DNA of 64,000 nt from Lachnospiraceae bacterium (GCA_016294075.1 JAEDCQ010000005.1:44526-108525), one strand, 5' to 3'; positions 53,531-63,538 are shown, counted from the first letter of the stretch. The notes: generated by a model from the sequence alone, not told the origin. Numbers and translations are program-made.

Positions 53531-56203
53531 ATGTGGAGGAAATTGCTACAATCAATATCCGGGAAGGATTGTGAACTACGGGAACGAATGCTCAGAACTA
53601 TCATTTTGGTAGGCGGAATAGCAACCATTGTAGGAATTACGGAAATTGTTTTTGTAATGGAGGTAACAGGTATATTGCTGCCGATGCTTCTGGTACTGCT
53701 TCTTGCAATGGCGGCGAGCTTATTTGCTACCTTTAAATACCGCAGATATAATTTGGCATCCATTCTTTTAGGATTAATAATCATAATATTGGTATTTCCG
53801 GTAATGTTCTGCTTAAGTGACGGAATCAACAGTGGAGCGGCAATTTGGCTGGCCCTGGGCATACTATACATTTTTGTCATGTTTACGGGGAAAAAGCTGG
53901 CTTTTTTTCTGATTCTTTCTATCCTTATGTATAGTCTTACTTTTTTATTTGCATATTTCCATCCGGAAATCATGACACCGATGCCTTCAAAGGCGGCAGC
54001 ATGGATTGACTCGTTTTTTTCGGTTATTGTTGTTGGTATAACAGGGGGTATTATTTTAAAAGCAAATATGAGGGTGTTTGAAGAAGAGCATAAGCTTAAT
54101 CTTTTTCAGAAAGAGGAATTAGAGAAAAGCAGTAAAGAAAAGGATGTTCTGTTTGCGAATATCAGTCATGAAATCAGGACACCTATCAATGCAATCATTG
54201 GATTAAATGAGATGATTTTAAGGAGTAATCCGACAGAAGAGACCGTGGAATATGCACAGGATATTCAGGCTGCAAGTACGCTTTTGCTAAATCAGGTAAA
54301 CGATATACTGGATTTGTCACAGATGGAAATGAACAAAATGCAGATTATTCCGGTTTCATATAAGACAAAAGAATTGTTTGTAAGTTTGGCTGAACTAATA
54401 CGAGGACAGGCAGAAAAGAAAAATCTGGAGCTTAATCTGGATATTGATAAAAATCTTCCTTCCGTTCTGTGGGGCGATGAGAAAAGAATAAGGCAGGTTG
54501 TATTAAATATTCTGGATAATGCAGTAAAATATACGGAAGAGGGATCCGTAACTTTATCCGTGCAGGGAGAAGAATGCAGTACGGAAGAGGTAATTTTAAA
54601 GATCCAGATAGCTGATACGGGGATCGGCATTCGTAAAGAGGATATGGATGCCATATACGATTCCTTTAAGCGTCTGGATGAAAAAAAGAATGCACAGATT
54701 CTGGGAAGCGGTCTGGGACTTGCGATTACCAGGCAGCTTGTAAACCTGATGGGAGGAGAAATTTCTGTAGACAGTATTTATACAAAGGGTTCGGTATTTA
54801 CCGTTATTCTGAAGCAGAAAATAATAGATGCCAAATTAATCGGCGATATAAACATTATGTATGGCGTACCGCAGAAGAGAGTACCGTACCGACCTTCTTT
54901 CGAAGCACCGGAGGCAAGAATCCTTGTTGTAGATGATAACGGCATGAACCGGAAGGTTACTTCGCGGTTATTATCTGCTACTAAGGTTCAGGTGGACTTG
55001 GCAGACAGCGGAGAGGAATGTTTGGAGCTGACAAAGAAAAAATACTATCATGTAATCCTTCTGGATTATATGATGCCGGGCATGGACGGAACGGAAACCC
55101 TAAAAAAAATTAGAACACAAGAAAATGGACTTTGCAGAGATGCTGCGATAATCGTACTTACTGCAAATACAATGTCAGGTTCAAGACAGAGATATCTTGC
55201 TCAGGGGTTTGACGGGTATGTGGAAAAGCCAATTTTCGGAAAATTATTGGAAGCGGAAATACTGCCGCTTTTGCCGGAGGATATTATTGAATACCGGGAA
55301 TATGAAAGTATGGAGACAGGAAAAGCCGGTTCATTACAAGGACTGGCGCGGAAAAAACGTAAAAAAATTTGTATTACATCCGACTGTACCTGTGATATCC
55401 CGCCGGAGCTTTTGGAAAAGTATGATATAAAATTAATGTATCTGTATATACGGACCCCGCATGGGCGCTTTGCCGATACAAGGGAAATTGATTCCGACAG
55501 CTTGTCACAATATGTGGCGGCTGAGAGTAGTACTGCTTTTGGAGACAGTGTTACGGTAGAAGAATTTGAAGAATTTTTTGCAGAAAGGCTGACGGAAGCA
55601 GAACAGGTGATTCATATTTCGTTGGCGTCCCGCTCAGGAAAAAGCTACACGAGTGCGGTTACTGCGGCAAAAGGATTTAACCATGTCCGGATTATTGATT
55701 CCGGGCAGCTTACGTGTGGTCAGGGGCTGATTGCGCTGTATGCGGCAAAACTGGCAATGGAAGGTAAAGAAGTAAATGAAATTTGTGATCTAGTAGAGAA
55801 AATGAAGAATCATGTTCATATGAGATTTCTTATGCCCGGAGCCGTTATTTTTCAAAAGGGTGGATTGTGCAAGGAATCAACGGCAAAGATATGCCATATT
55901 TTCGGACTTCATCCATATGCCACTATACGGCAGAACCGGCCGATGATAATCGGAGCATTCGGCGGAAGCCTTGAGAATGCATGGAAGCACGCAATACATC
56001 TTAACCTGCTGAATAAAAGAAAGATATGTCGTGATGTAGTATTTATCACACATGTAGGATGCAGTGTAAAGCAGCAGGAATGGATAAAAAATGAGGTTTT
56101 AAAATGCATACCGTTTGAGAAAGTCATAATGCAGAGGACATCTTTTACCAACGCATGCAATTCGGGGCTGGAAACAATCGCGATTTCGTATTATAGTATG
56201 TAA
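53531..56203 (+). CDS. Hybrid histidine kinase-receiver fused to a DegV (fatty-acid-binding) domain
   Basis: The protein is 890 residues. Residues 20-180 form about six membrane helices. His213 lies in the H-box FANISHEIRTPINA, and the ATPase domain spans about 310-430 (NILDNAVKYT, DTGIGIRKED, GSGLGLAIT). The receiver domain (462-580) has Asp512 in ILLDYMMPGMDG. Residues 612-890 are a DegV/EDD domain: ICITSDCTCDIPPELLEKYDI, read in parts, then ISLASRSGKSYTSAV, RIIDSGQLTCGQGL, FQKGGLCKES and a C-terminal SGLETIAISYYSM. DegV proteins (FakB) hold fatty acids for phosphorylation by FakA. The usual His near the C-terminus appears changed to Asn. The reading frame is continuous with no stop between domains. 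Confidence 0.9.
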   Translation: MWRKLLQSISGKDCELRERMLRTIILVGGIATIVGITEIVFVMEVTGILLPMLLVLLLAMAASLFATFKYRRYNLASILLGLIIIILVFPVMFCLSDGINSGAAIWLALGILYIFVMFTGKKLAFFLILSILMYSLTFLFAYFHPEIMTPMPSKAAAWIDSFFSVIVVGITGGIILKANMRVFEEEHKLNLFQKEELEKSSKEKDVLFANISHEIRTPINAIIGLNEMILRSNPTEETVEYAQDIQAASTLLLNQVNDILDLSQMEMNKMQIIPVSYKTKELFVSLAELIRGQAEKKNLELNLDIDKNLPSVLWGDEKRIRQVVLNILDNAVKYTEEGSVTLSVQGEECSTEEVILKIQIADTGIGIRKEDMDAIYDSFKRLDEKKNAQILGSGLGLAITRQLVNLMGGEISVDSIYTKGSVFTVILKQKIIDAKLIGDINIMYGVPQKRVPYRPSFEAPEARILVVDDNGMNRKVTSRLLSATKVQVDLADSGEECLELTKKKYYHVILLDYMMPGMDGTETLKKIRTQENGLCRDAAIIVLTANTMSGSRQRYLAQGFDGYVEKPIFGKLLEAEILPLLPEDIIEYREYESMETGKAGSLQGLARKKRKKICITSDCTCDIPPELLEKYDIKLMYLYIRTPHGRFADTREIDSDSLSQYVAAESSTAFGDSVTVEEFEEFFAERLTEAEQVIHISLASRSGKSYTSAVTAAKGFNHVRIIDSGQLTCGQGLIALYAAKLAMEGKEVNEICDLVEKMKNHVHMRFLMPGAVIFQKGGLCKESTAKICHIFGLHPYATIRQNRPMIIGAFGGSLENAWKHAIHLNLLNKRKICRDVVFITHVGCSVKQQEWIKNEVLKCIPFEKVIMQRTSFTNACNSGLETIAISYYSM

Positions 56204-56247
56204 GGAAAATAATTATTATAAAAAAACAAAACGAGAGAGGAATAAAT

Positions 56248-57426
56248 ATGCCGCAACTAAGTAATCGGGTACAAAGCTTTACAGATTCTGTTATCAGGAG
56301 AATGACCCGTATCAGTAATGAATATGGGGCCATTAATCTTTCACAGGGATTCCCTGATTTTGACCCGCCAAAGGAAATTTTGGATGCGCTTGCAAAAGCT
56401 GCATACGAAGGACCGCATCAGTATTCTATTACCTTCGGAGCCGCAAATTTCAGAGAGGCTCTTGCCAAAAAGCAGGGGAAAGCAATAGGAAGGGAAATAG
56501 ACCCTGACAGTGAAATTGTGGTAACCTGTGGAGGCACGGAGGCTATGATGTGTGCCATGATGACAATCTGCAATCCGAAGGACAAGGTACTTGTATTTTC
56601 TCCGTTTTATGAAAATTATGGTGCGGATGCCATCCTATCCGGTGCGGAGCCCATTTATATACCGCTTGTTCCACCGGAATATAATTTTGATATTTCCTTA
56701 ATTGAGGAAGGTTTTAAGCAGGGTGCAAAAGCAATTATCGTCTGTAACCCGTCTAATCCGTGCGGAAAGGTTTTTAGTAGGGAAGAACTTATGGCAATCG
56801 GTGAACTGGCACTCCGGTATGATGCATATGTTGTCACGGATGAAGTTTATGAGCATATGGTATATGCACCGTTTAAGCATACCTGTATGGCATCGCTTCC
56901 GGGAATGTATGAGCATACGATTACCTGTAACTCTCTTTCAAAGACATATTCGATTACGGGATGGAGGCTCGGCTATCTGATTGGCCCAAAAGAGGTAATA
57001 GAGGGTGCAAAAAAGGTTCATGATTTTCTGACGGTCGGTGCGGCAGCACCACTGCAGGAGGCGGCAGTAACAGGTCTTAACTTCCCCCAGTCTTATTACG
57101 ATAACCTGTTAGCCATCTATACAAAGAAGCGCGATTTCTTTCTGGCAGGATTGGATCGTATCGGCTTAAAACACAATATTCCGCAAGGCACCTACTTTGT
57201 AATGGTTGATATTCAGGATTTTTTGAACCTTCCACAGTTTAAAGGCTTTAGTGACATGGAATTTTGTGAATGGATGATAAAAAATGTTGGTGTTGCAGCA
57301 GTACCGGGTTCCAGCTTTTTTAAAGAAGAAGTAAATCATTTGATACGTCTGCATTTTGCAAGAGAAGAAAAAACACTGGATGAAGCAGTGTCGCGTCTGG
57401 CAAAGCTTCAGGAGTTACTAAAATAA
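56248..57426 (+). CDS. PLP-dependent aminotransferase, class I/II
   Basis: The 392-residue fold-type I aminotransferase has the N-terminal INLSQGFPDFDPP, the cofactor-binding NPSNPCGKVFS, and the Schiff-base lysine in NSLSKTYSITGWRLGY. The C-terminal arginine HLIRLHFAREEKT binds the substrate carboxylate. It resembles aspartate/aromatic or kynurenine-type aminotransferases of clostridia, and substrate specificity is not clear. GAGAGAGG precedes ATG 56248. It is convergent with the Cache MCP across a bidirectional terminator. Confidence 0.92.
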   Translation: MPQLSNRVQSFTDSVIRRMTRISNEYGAINLSQGFPDFDPPKEILDALAKAAYEGPHQYSITFGAANFREALAKKQGKAIGREIDPDSEIVVTCGGTEAMMCAMMTICNPKDKVLVFSPFYENYGADAILSGAEPIYIPLVPPEYNFDISLIEEGFKQGAKAIIVCNPSNPCGKVFSREELMAIGELALRYDAYVVTDEVYEHMVYAPFKHTCMASLPGMYEHTITCNSLSKTYSITGWRLGYLIGPKEVIEGAKKVHDFLTVGAAAPLQEAAVTGLNFPQSYYDNLLAIYTKKRDFFLAGLDRIGLKHNIPQGTYFVMVDIQDFLNLPQFKGFSDMEFCEWMIKNVGVAAVPGSSFFKEEVNHLIRLHFAREEKTLDEAVSRLAKLQELLK

Positions 57427-57445
57427 TATAGAATAATACAGCAAT

Positions 57446-57480
57446 AAAAAACTGCCGCTATTAAAACGGCAGTTTTTTAT
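57446..57480. terminator. Bidirectional terminator between aminotransferase and MCP
   Basis: AAAAAACTGCCG pairs with CGGCAGTTTTTT across a CTATTAAAA loop. The A-run and T-run on both sides serve both convergent genes. Confidence 0.9.
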
Positions 57481-57502
57481 AGTGCGTCTTGCGGTGCACA
57501 TT

Positions 57503-59203
57503 TTATTCTGTTTTGAATGTATCCGCAATTTTGCGAAGGGTATCAACGGATGCGAGACAATCATCAATAAGGGATGTATTATCGCTTGTTTTGGCAACAA
57601 CATCAGAAGTTTTTCCTGCAATATCGGTAACACCCACGGTTACCTCCGTGACAGTATTGGTAATTCCGAGAAGTGATTCCGCAACATTGTTTATTGATGC
57701 TGTAAGAGTACGGATGGATTCTTCGATGTCTGCCATGCTTGTTTTGAAGGTTGAAGCATCTTCACTGTACTGAATGCTGACCTTTTCAAACTGGTCATAA
57801 TCTTTGATGACAACATTCTCAAGAAAAGCCAAGGACTCCGTCAAGGTATCTGCCATACGGGTTACCGCTCCGTTTACTTCTCCGACAATTGTATTGATAT
57901 TGGTAACGGTCTCTGCAGTCTGATTAGCGAGACTGCCGATTTCGGTTGCAACAACTGCAAATCCCTTTCCTGCTTCCCCTGCTCTGGCAGCTTCTATATT
58001 GGCATTTAAAGCAAGTAAGCTTGTCTGGCTTGAGATTGACATTATAGCTTCCGTAAGCTCGTTGATTTTTGATACAGCCTTGGAGTCTTCAATCGCTTTT
58101 CCTGTTTTCTCTTTTACGGATGTATACATATTCTGTGCATTTTCATTTGAAGCAACGGTTGCCCGACGAAGCTCCTCTGCCCGTTCCATAATGGACTCGG
58201 ATAATTTATCGCCCTGAACAGTCATATTATAAATGTCGTTTGATTCTTCCTGCATAGTCTGAATATTGCCGTTAATTGTTTCTGTGGCTGCGGAAGTTTC
58301 TTCCATTCCGGCAGCAAGCTCCTGCGTAGTGGAAGAGTTATCCGAACACATATCATTGATTTCGATGGAAGAAGCCACTACAGCCTGCATATTCTGTGCC
58401 AGAAGATTATTGGAATTACGTAAATCATTAACTATGTTACGAAGGTTGCCGCGCATCTGAGAAATAATAGATGCCATAGCACCGATTTCATCTTTACGCT
58501 TGGATAAGTGATTATAGCCGGTTGTTTTAACAATATTAAAGTCGGCTGTCCGATTGACAACGGAGGTCAGGCTGCGAAGTGGTTTTGTAATCAGTATATA
58601 TGCAAATAAAAATCCCACAATCGTAAAGACAACAAAGTTGAATATGTTACACAAAACGGTAAGCATGATAACATCTGTTTTGTAAGTAATGAAATTGGAT
58701 TCATCAGCCGTTGTAACTAAAATGCTGTTGTTACTCAAAATGCAGTATGAAACATATTTCATCGTACCCTTGTATTCATATTCCGTAAAGCCGTCTTCCG
58801 GAATTCTGCCGGCTTGAATCTCGGCTACCAATCCGGATACAACAGCATTTTCTACCGGTTGCCCCACTTTTTCCTTTGTCGGATGGTACAGTATGGTACC
58901 GTCACTTGCAACTAAGTATGTATATGAGCCTTCCACAGAGGAAATAACGGCATTTTGTAAAATATCATGCGTGCCTTCATAGTCAAGCTCGAGGTTGTGC
59001 TCCATAAGCTCGGAATAAGCATAGGCCAGATCAGTCATACTGTCCTTTGCCCGCTCAAGAACCAGGTTTCTTGTAAGAGAGCCGAATGACAGTTCACAAA
59101 AAATAGTTGCTAAAAGTGAAGAAGCAATAACAAGTATAATAATTTTCATAGCCAGAGAATGAAGCGCTCCGACCTTTCTTGAAGAAGTTTTTTCCTGTCC
59201 CAT
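57503..59203 (-). CDS. Methyl-accepting chemotaxis protein with Cache sensor
   Basis: The 566-residue receptor has one membrane helix at about 19-40 and an extracellular single Cache domain (about 41-185, with YTYLVASDGTILYHPTKEKVG, read in parts). A second helix (about 190-215), a HAMP domain and a long signalling domain with SQTSLLALNANIEAARAGEAGKG, in parts, follow. The Cache domain usually binds small organic acids or amino acids. It has GAAAGGA before its start. It is monocistronic, separate from the che cluster, and convergent with the aminotransferase. Confidence 0.93.
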   Translation of the reverse strand: MGQEKTSSRKVGALHSLAMKIIILVIASSLLATIFCELSFGSLTRNLVLERAKDSMTDLAYAYSELMEHNLELDYEGTHDILQNAVISSVEGSYTYLVASDGTILYHPTKEKVGQPVENAVVSGLVAEIQAGRIPEDGFTEYEYKGTMKYVSYCILSNNSILVTTADESNFITYKTDVIMLTVLCNIFNFVVFTIVGFLFAYILITKPLRSLTSVVNRTADFNIVKTTGYNHLSKRKDEIGAMASIISQMRGNLRNIVNDLRNSNNLLAQNMQAVVASSIEINDMCSDNSSTTQELAAGMEETSAATETINGNIQTMQEESNDIYNMTVQGDKLSESIMERAEELRRATVASNENAQNMYTSVKEKTGKAIEDSKAVSKINELTEAIMSISSQTSLLALNANIEAARAGEAGKGFAVVATEIGSLANQTAETVTNINTIVGEVNGAVTRMADTLTESLAFLENVVIKDYDQFEKVSIQYSEDASTFKTSMADIEESIRTLTASINNVAESLLGITNTVTEVTVGVTDIAGKTSDVVAKTSDNTSLIDDCLASVDTLRKIADTFKTE

Positions 59204-59461
59204 AATCGTGTCCTTTCTTCTTTCATTTGGTATTTTTTAAAAATAAAAATATTTTAAAATAATTATAATTATTATATCATTCATTTGCGCAGATAACAAT
59301 AAAATTTGTGCATATTCCACAAAAATATTTTACAACCTAAATTTGCAAACTCAATGCAACCTTTGTTGCAATAACTCGGATCAAATAGTAATAGTTGCAT
59401 TATCAGTAACAAAACGAGATAAAAAACATAGCCTACCGTTTTGATAAACCCTATATTTTCA

Positions 59462-59922
59462 TTATTGGTCATTATACCAACTTAAACATTCTGCTATATT
59501 CAAACTAAGATTTCTTAAATATTGAAAAACAGCATCTGTAATATGATTCACATTTATGTTGTTTTCTTTAAGATAAGCCGCGTAAGTTTTTAAATTAAAA
59601 TGAAGAGATTCATTGCTTTCATATGGATTTTATTTGCTAAAAAATTTTCTGCAAGTTTTTTTACATGCATTCATATTTCCATTCATAATCATATATGTAT
59701 AATCCAATTATCTTAGATGGTAATTGTTTTTTCTCCCAGTTAGCACCGGGTATTTATTTCCATCTCTGCTATATTTTGAAAAGGCACTGTGTACAAACAT
59801 GATTGCTGCATCATATCTTCAGCTGATCAAAAAGTAATTTATAAAGTCACTATTTAAATTTCGTCGGTTTTAACAGCTTTAAGACAAGGTATTAATTCGC
59901 CAATTTTAAATATTATCATCAT
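59462..59922 (-). pseudogene. Decayed gene of unknown function
   Basis: In the 920-base spacer between the MCP and LacI genes the minus strand holds protein-like segments in changing frames. A start with GAGG upstream reads MMIIFKIGELIPCLKAVK and stops after about 22 codons. Later segments are FVHSAFSKYSRDG, then KKQLPSKIIGLYIYDYEWKY, then KKLAENFLANK. The last is an open 50-codon run beginning NESLHFNLKTYAAYLKE and ending AECLSWYNDQ-stop at 59462. At least four frame changes or stops separate them. I do not recognise the family. The rest of the spacer is AT-rich with no gene. Confidence 0.5.
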
Positions 59923-60055
59923 TTTCCTCACTGCTACAGCAGTATTTTATTATTTTTCAAATTAAATACGATTATTTCTTCTGTCAGAGTAATTGCAACG
60001 GCAATAGACGCATTAGGTTTGCAAAATAACACGGGATTTTTTGTGTAAAAAGGGG

Positions 60056-60084
60056 TTTACAAATCGGATATTGTAATGTATACT
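60056..60084 (+). promoter_or_regulatory. Promoter of the lacI-glgP pair
   Basis: TTTACA (60056-60061) and TATACT (60079-60084) are separated by 17 bases, about 40 bases before ATG 60125. Confidence 0.65.
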
Positions 60085-60091
60085 CAATACA

Positions 60092-60103
60092 GAAAACGTT
60101 TTC
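60092..60103 (+). promoter_or_regulatory. LacI-type operator
   Basis: GAAAACGTTTTC is a perfect 12-base palindrome with the central CG typical of LacI/GalR operators. It begins 7 bases after the -10 box, so a bound repressor would block transcription of its own gene and of glgP. Confidence 0.7.
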
Positions 60104-60124
60104 CGAAAGGGAGAATAGACTAAA

Positions 60125-61123
60125 ATGGTTTCTATCAGAGATGTTGCGAAGCATGCCGGAGTTGCAATCTCTACTGTGTCAAAGGTAGTAAATAATTATC
60201 CGAATGTCAGTGAAGAGACGAAGAAAAAGGTGAATGCTTCCATTAAAGAATTAAATTTTATTCCTAACACGATTGCATCCGCACTTTCTTCTAAAAATAC
60301 GGGAAGAGTTGCACTTTTGATGAATCTGAATACGCAGACGCAGGCAATTGATGAAATCGGAATGCAGTATCTGTTTGGTGCGATTAATCAATGCAGAGAG
60401 ATGAATCTGGATGTCATCACAATATTTAATTCCATGATACGGGATAAAAGTCTTGAAGAAATGGAACAATATTTTCGTTCCCAAAGCCTTTCGGGAATCA
60501 TTATTTACGGAATGAGTAAAGAAGATGTGAGGCTTAAGCAGTTGATTGAAGCACAGATTTTTAAGATTGTTGTGATTGATGCACCGTTTGTCAATGATAA
60601 TACCTCTTCCGTTCAGATTGACCATAAGCAGGCACAGAAGGATGTGGCACGCAGGACGATATTGGAAAATGCACCGAATAAAAGTGATCGGATTCTGTAT
60701 ATCAGCGGGAAAAAGAATGGCTTTATCACAGATGACCGTCTGGAAGGTATGGAAGAGTTGGCGGAGGAAATGCATTTTACACTGACGGTATATGGCGGTG
60801 AATTCAGTGAATATCAGGCCAGACAAATAACATTTGCTCATGCGAAGGAGAATGATATTATAATCTGTGCATCGGATTTGATGGCAATCGGTGCAATGAA
60901 GGCATTGATTGAGATGGATATTTTTAAGCCCGTCTGTGGCTTTGACGGAATTACACTTATGGGATATGTCGGAAAACAGATGTATACGATAAGACAGAAT
61001 TTTTCATCCGTATCGAAAGAAGCAGTAAAAGAATTAGCGGGATTAATGAACGGGGAGTGCGGAAGAAAAAAAGTGCTTCCTCATGAAATTGTAAGACTAC
61101 GCTATGAAGATATAATAAGGTAA
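60125..61123 (+). CDS. LacI-family transcriptional regulator
   Basis: The 332-residue protein has the N-terminal DNA-binding domain VSIRDVAKHAGVAISTVSKVVN, in parts, with hinge helix SALSSKN at about residue 55. A periplasmic-binding-protein-like ligand domain (about 60-330) follows. It is immediately upstream of glycogen phosphorylase (25 bases), and a palindromic operator lies in its own promoter. It probably controls glycogen or maltodextrin breakdown in response to a sugar or sugar phosphate. A GAAAGGGAG site precedes the ATG. Confidence 0.93.
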   Translation: MVSIRDVAKHAGVAISTVSKVVNNYPNVSEETKKKVNASIKELNFIPNTIASALSSKNTGRVALLMNLNTQTQAIDEIGMQYLFGAINQCREMNLDVITIFNSMIRDKSLEEMEQYFRSQSLSGIIIYGMSKEDVRLKQLIEAQIFKIVVIDAPFVNDNTSSVQIDHKQAQKDVARRTILENAPNKSDRILYISGKKNGFITDDRLEGMEELAEEMHFTLTVYGGEFSEYQARQITFAHAKENDIIICASDLMAIGAMKALIEMDIFKPVCGFDGITLMGYVGKQMYTIRQNFSSVSKEAVKELAGLMNGECGRKKVLPHEIVRLRYEDIIR

Positions 61124-61148
61124 AGTATTATTACAGGAGGGTAAAATT

Positions 61149-63458
61149 ATGGCTTTACAGGCTACATTACAAAGAAATGTAATTGAAGATCATCTGGAGG
61201 ATGAATTGGAATCCTTTGCAAAAGAAATGTTTGGAAAAACATTAACAGAGTGTACGGATAAGGAAGTATATTATTGTCTGCTTTATATTGTAAAAGGAAT
61301 GACAAAAGCAACAACGCCGATTGCAGGACCGAAAAAGGTATATTATATTTCTGCGGAATTTCTGATTGGAAAATTATTATCCAACAATCTGATTAATCTT
61401 GGTATTTATGAAAAGGTACAGGGTATTTTAGCGGCAAAAGGAAAAGATATTACGAAAATTGAAGAGTGCGAACCGGAACCGTCACTTGGTAACGGCGGGC
61501 TTGGAAGACTGGCAGCATGTTTCTTAGACTCTATTGCCACACTTGGGCTTCCCGGAGACGGTATCGGCCTAAATTATCATCTCGGACTTTTCAAACAGGA
61601 GTTTAAAGACAGACTGCAGAATGCGGTTAAAAATGAATGGATTGAAAAAGACTCCTGGTTAGACAAAACGGATATTACTTTTGATGTTTCTTTCGGAGAC
61701 AGAAAGGTAACATCACGTTTATATGATATTGATGTATTAGGCTATGACAACGGCGTGAATAAGCTGCATCTGTTTGATGTGGAAACCGTTGATGAAAGCA
61801 TTGTAAAAGAAGGCATCAGCTTTGATAAAGAAGAGATTGAAAAGAACCTGACATTGTTCTTATATCCGGATGATTCTGATGAAGCAGGAAATCTCCTGCG
61901 TATTTATCAGGAATACTTTATGGTAAGTAATGCTGCACAGCTCATTTTATGGGAAATGAAGGAACGTCATTACGACCTCCGCAAGATGTATGAGCATGCG
62001 GTAATTCAGATTAATGATACACATCCTTCCATGGTTATTCCGGAATTGATTCGTATTCTTGTAGATGATAAGGCATTTACCATGGACGAAGCGATTGAAG
62101 TGGTTAAGAAAACCTGTGCTTATACGAACCATACAATTTTAGCGGAAGCATTGGAAAAATGGCCGCTTGCATATTTAGAGAAGGTAGTACCTCAGTTAGT
62201 TCCGATTATCAAAGAGCTTGATAAGAGAGTACGTGCGCAGTATAAGGATGAAAAAGTTCAGATTATTGATAAAGATGAGCGTGTGCATATGGCACACATG
62301 GATATCCATTTCGGCTTCTCCGTAAACGGTGTTGCAGCAATTCATACAGACATTTTGAAAGATACGGAGTTAAATCATTTTTATAAGATTTATCCGGAGA
62401 AATTCAATAACAAAACAAACGGTATCACATTCAGAAGATGGCTGATGTCCTGCAACCGTGAGCTGACAGCTCTTATTAGTGATACTATCGGAAACGGTTT
62501 TAAAAAGGATGCATTTGAGCTCGAAAAGTTACTGGAGCATAAAAATGATAAAGAATTCCTGGGCAGATTGCAGCAAATCAAGACGGATAAGAAAACAGAA
62601 CTGGCTTCTTATATCAAAGAAAAAGAAGGTGTTGCGATTAATCCGGAATCTATTTTTGATATTCAGATTAAGAGACTACATGAGTATAAACGCCAGCAGA
62701 TGAATGCATTATATATTATCCACAAATACCTTGAAATCAAGGGCGGCAAGAAACCGTCTACTCCGCTTACCTTTATTTTCGGTGCAAAAGCAGCGCCTGC
62801 TTATGTCATTGCACAGGATATTATTCATCTTCTTCTTGTATTGCAGGAGATTATCAATAATGATCCGGATGTAAATGAATATATGAATCTTGTAATGGTA
62901 GAAAACTATAACGTAAGTTATGCGGAAAAACTGATTCCGGCATGTGATATTTCCGAACAGATATCTCTTGCATCCAAGGAAGCATCAGGAACCGGTAATA
63001 TGAAGTTTATGTTAAACGGTGCTGTTACGTTAGGCACAAGTGACGGTGCAAATGTAGAGATTCATGAGCTCGTTGGAGATGACAATATTTACATCTTCGG
63101 AGAAAAATCCGAAACAGTTATTATGCATTATGAAAAGGCAGACTATGTATCCAAAGATTACTATGAGAAATCACCGGTAATCAAAGAAGCGGTAGACTTT
63201 ATTGTAGGCAAACAGACAATGGCTGTAGGTCACAAGGAAAACTTAGAGCGTCTGTATAAAGAACTGCTTAATAAAGACTGGTTTATGACATTACTTGATT
63301 TAGAAGACTATATCAAAGTAAAGGATCAGATGTTTGAGGACTATAGAAATCGTGAGAAATGGCAGCAGATGATGCTTGTCAATATTGCAAAGGCAGGGTT
63401 CTTCTCATCTGACAGAACAATAGCGGAATACAATCGTGATATTTGGAAACTTTCCTAA
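61149..63458 (+). CDS. glgP: Glycogen/maltodextrin phosphorylase
   Basis: The 769-residue GT35 enzyme has an N-terminal domain with KVYYISAEFLIGKLL and EPEPSLGNGGLGRLAACFLDS, in parts. The C-terminal PLP site EASGTGNMKFMLNGAVTLGTSDGAN, in parts, holds the cofactor lysine. It releases glucose-1-phosphate from alpha-1,4-glucans. It is shorter than E. coli GlgP, as usual in clostridia. ACAGGAGGG precedes ATG 61149. It is cotranscribed with the LacI regulator. Confidence 0.96.
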   Translation: MALQATLQRNVIEDHLEDELESFAKEMFGKTLTECTDKEVYYCLLYIVKGMTKATTPIAGPKKVYYISAEFLIGKLLSNNLINLGIYEKVQGILAAKGKDITKIEECEPEPSLGNGGLGRLAACFLDSIATLGLPGDGIGLNYHLGLFKQEFKDRLQNAVKNEWIEKDSWLDKTDITFDVSFGDRKVTSRLYDIDVLGYDNGVNKLHLFDVETVDESIVKEGISFDKEEIEKNLTLFLYPDDSDEAGNLLRIYQEYFMVSNAAQLILWEMKERHYDLRKMYEHAVIQINDTHPSMVIPELIRILVDDKAFTMDEAIEVVKKTCAYTNHTILAEALEKWPLAYLEKVVPQLVPIIKELDKRVRAQYKDEKVQIIDKDERVHMAHMDIHFGFSVNGVAAIHTDILKDTELNHFYKIYPEKFNNKTNGITFRRWLMSCNRELTALISDTIGNGFKKDAFELEKLLEHKNDKEFLGRLQQIKTDKKTELASYIKEKEGVAINPESIFDIQIKRLHEYKRQQMNALYIIHKYLEIKGGKKPSTPLTFIFGAKAAPAYVIAQDIIHLLLVLQEIINNDPDVNEYMNLVMVENYNVSYAEKLIPACDISEQISLASKEASGTGNMKFMLNGAVTLGTSDGANVEIHELVGDDNIYIFGEKSETVIMHYEKADYVSKDYYEKSPVIKEAVDFIVGKQTMAVGHKENLERLYKELLNKDWFMTLLDLEDYIKVKDQMFEDYRNREKWQQMMLVNIAKAGFFSSDRTIAEYNRDIWKLS

Positions 63459-63498
63459 GACGTTTCATACTAAAAGTGTTACCCGAAACCGACTATAA

Positions 63499-63538
63499 TG
63501 AAAGCTCTCAATCCTTTTACGGATTGGGAGCTTTCATC
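63499..63538 (+). terminator. Terminator-like hairpin after glgP
   Basis: ATGAAAGCTCTCAATCC pairs with GGATTGGGAGCTTTCAT around TTTTAC, with one mismatch. There is no T-run on the plus strand. Confidence 0.6.
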
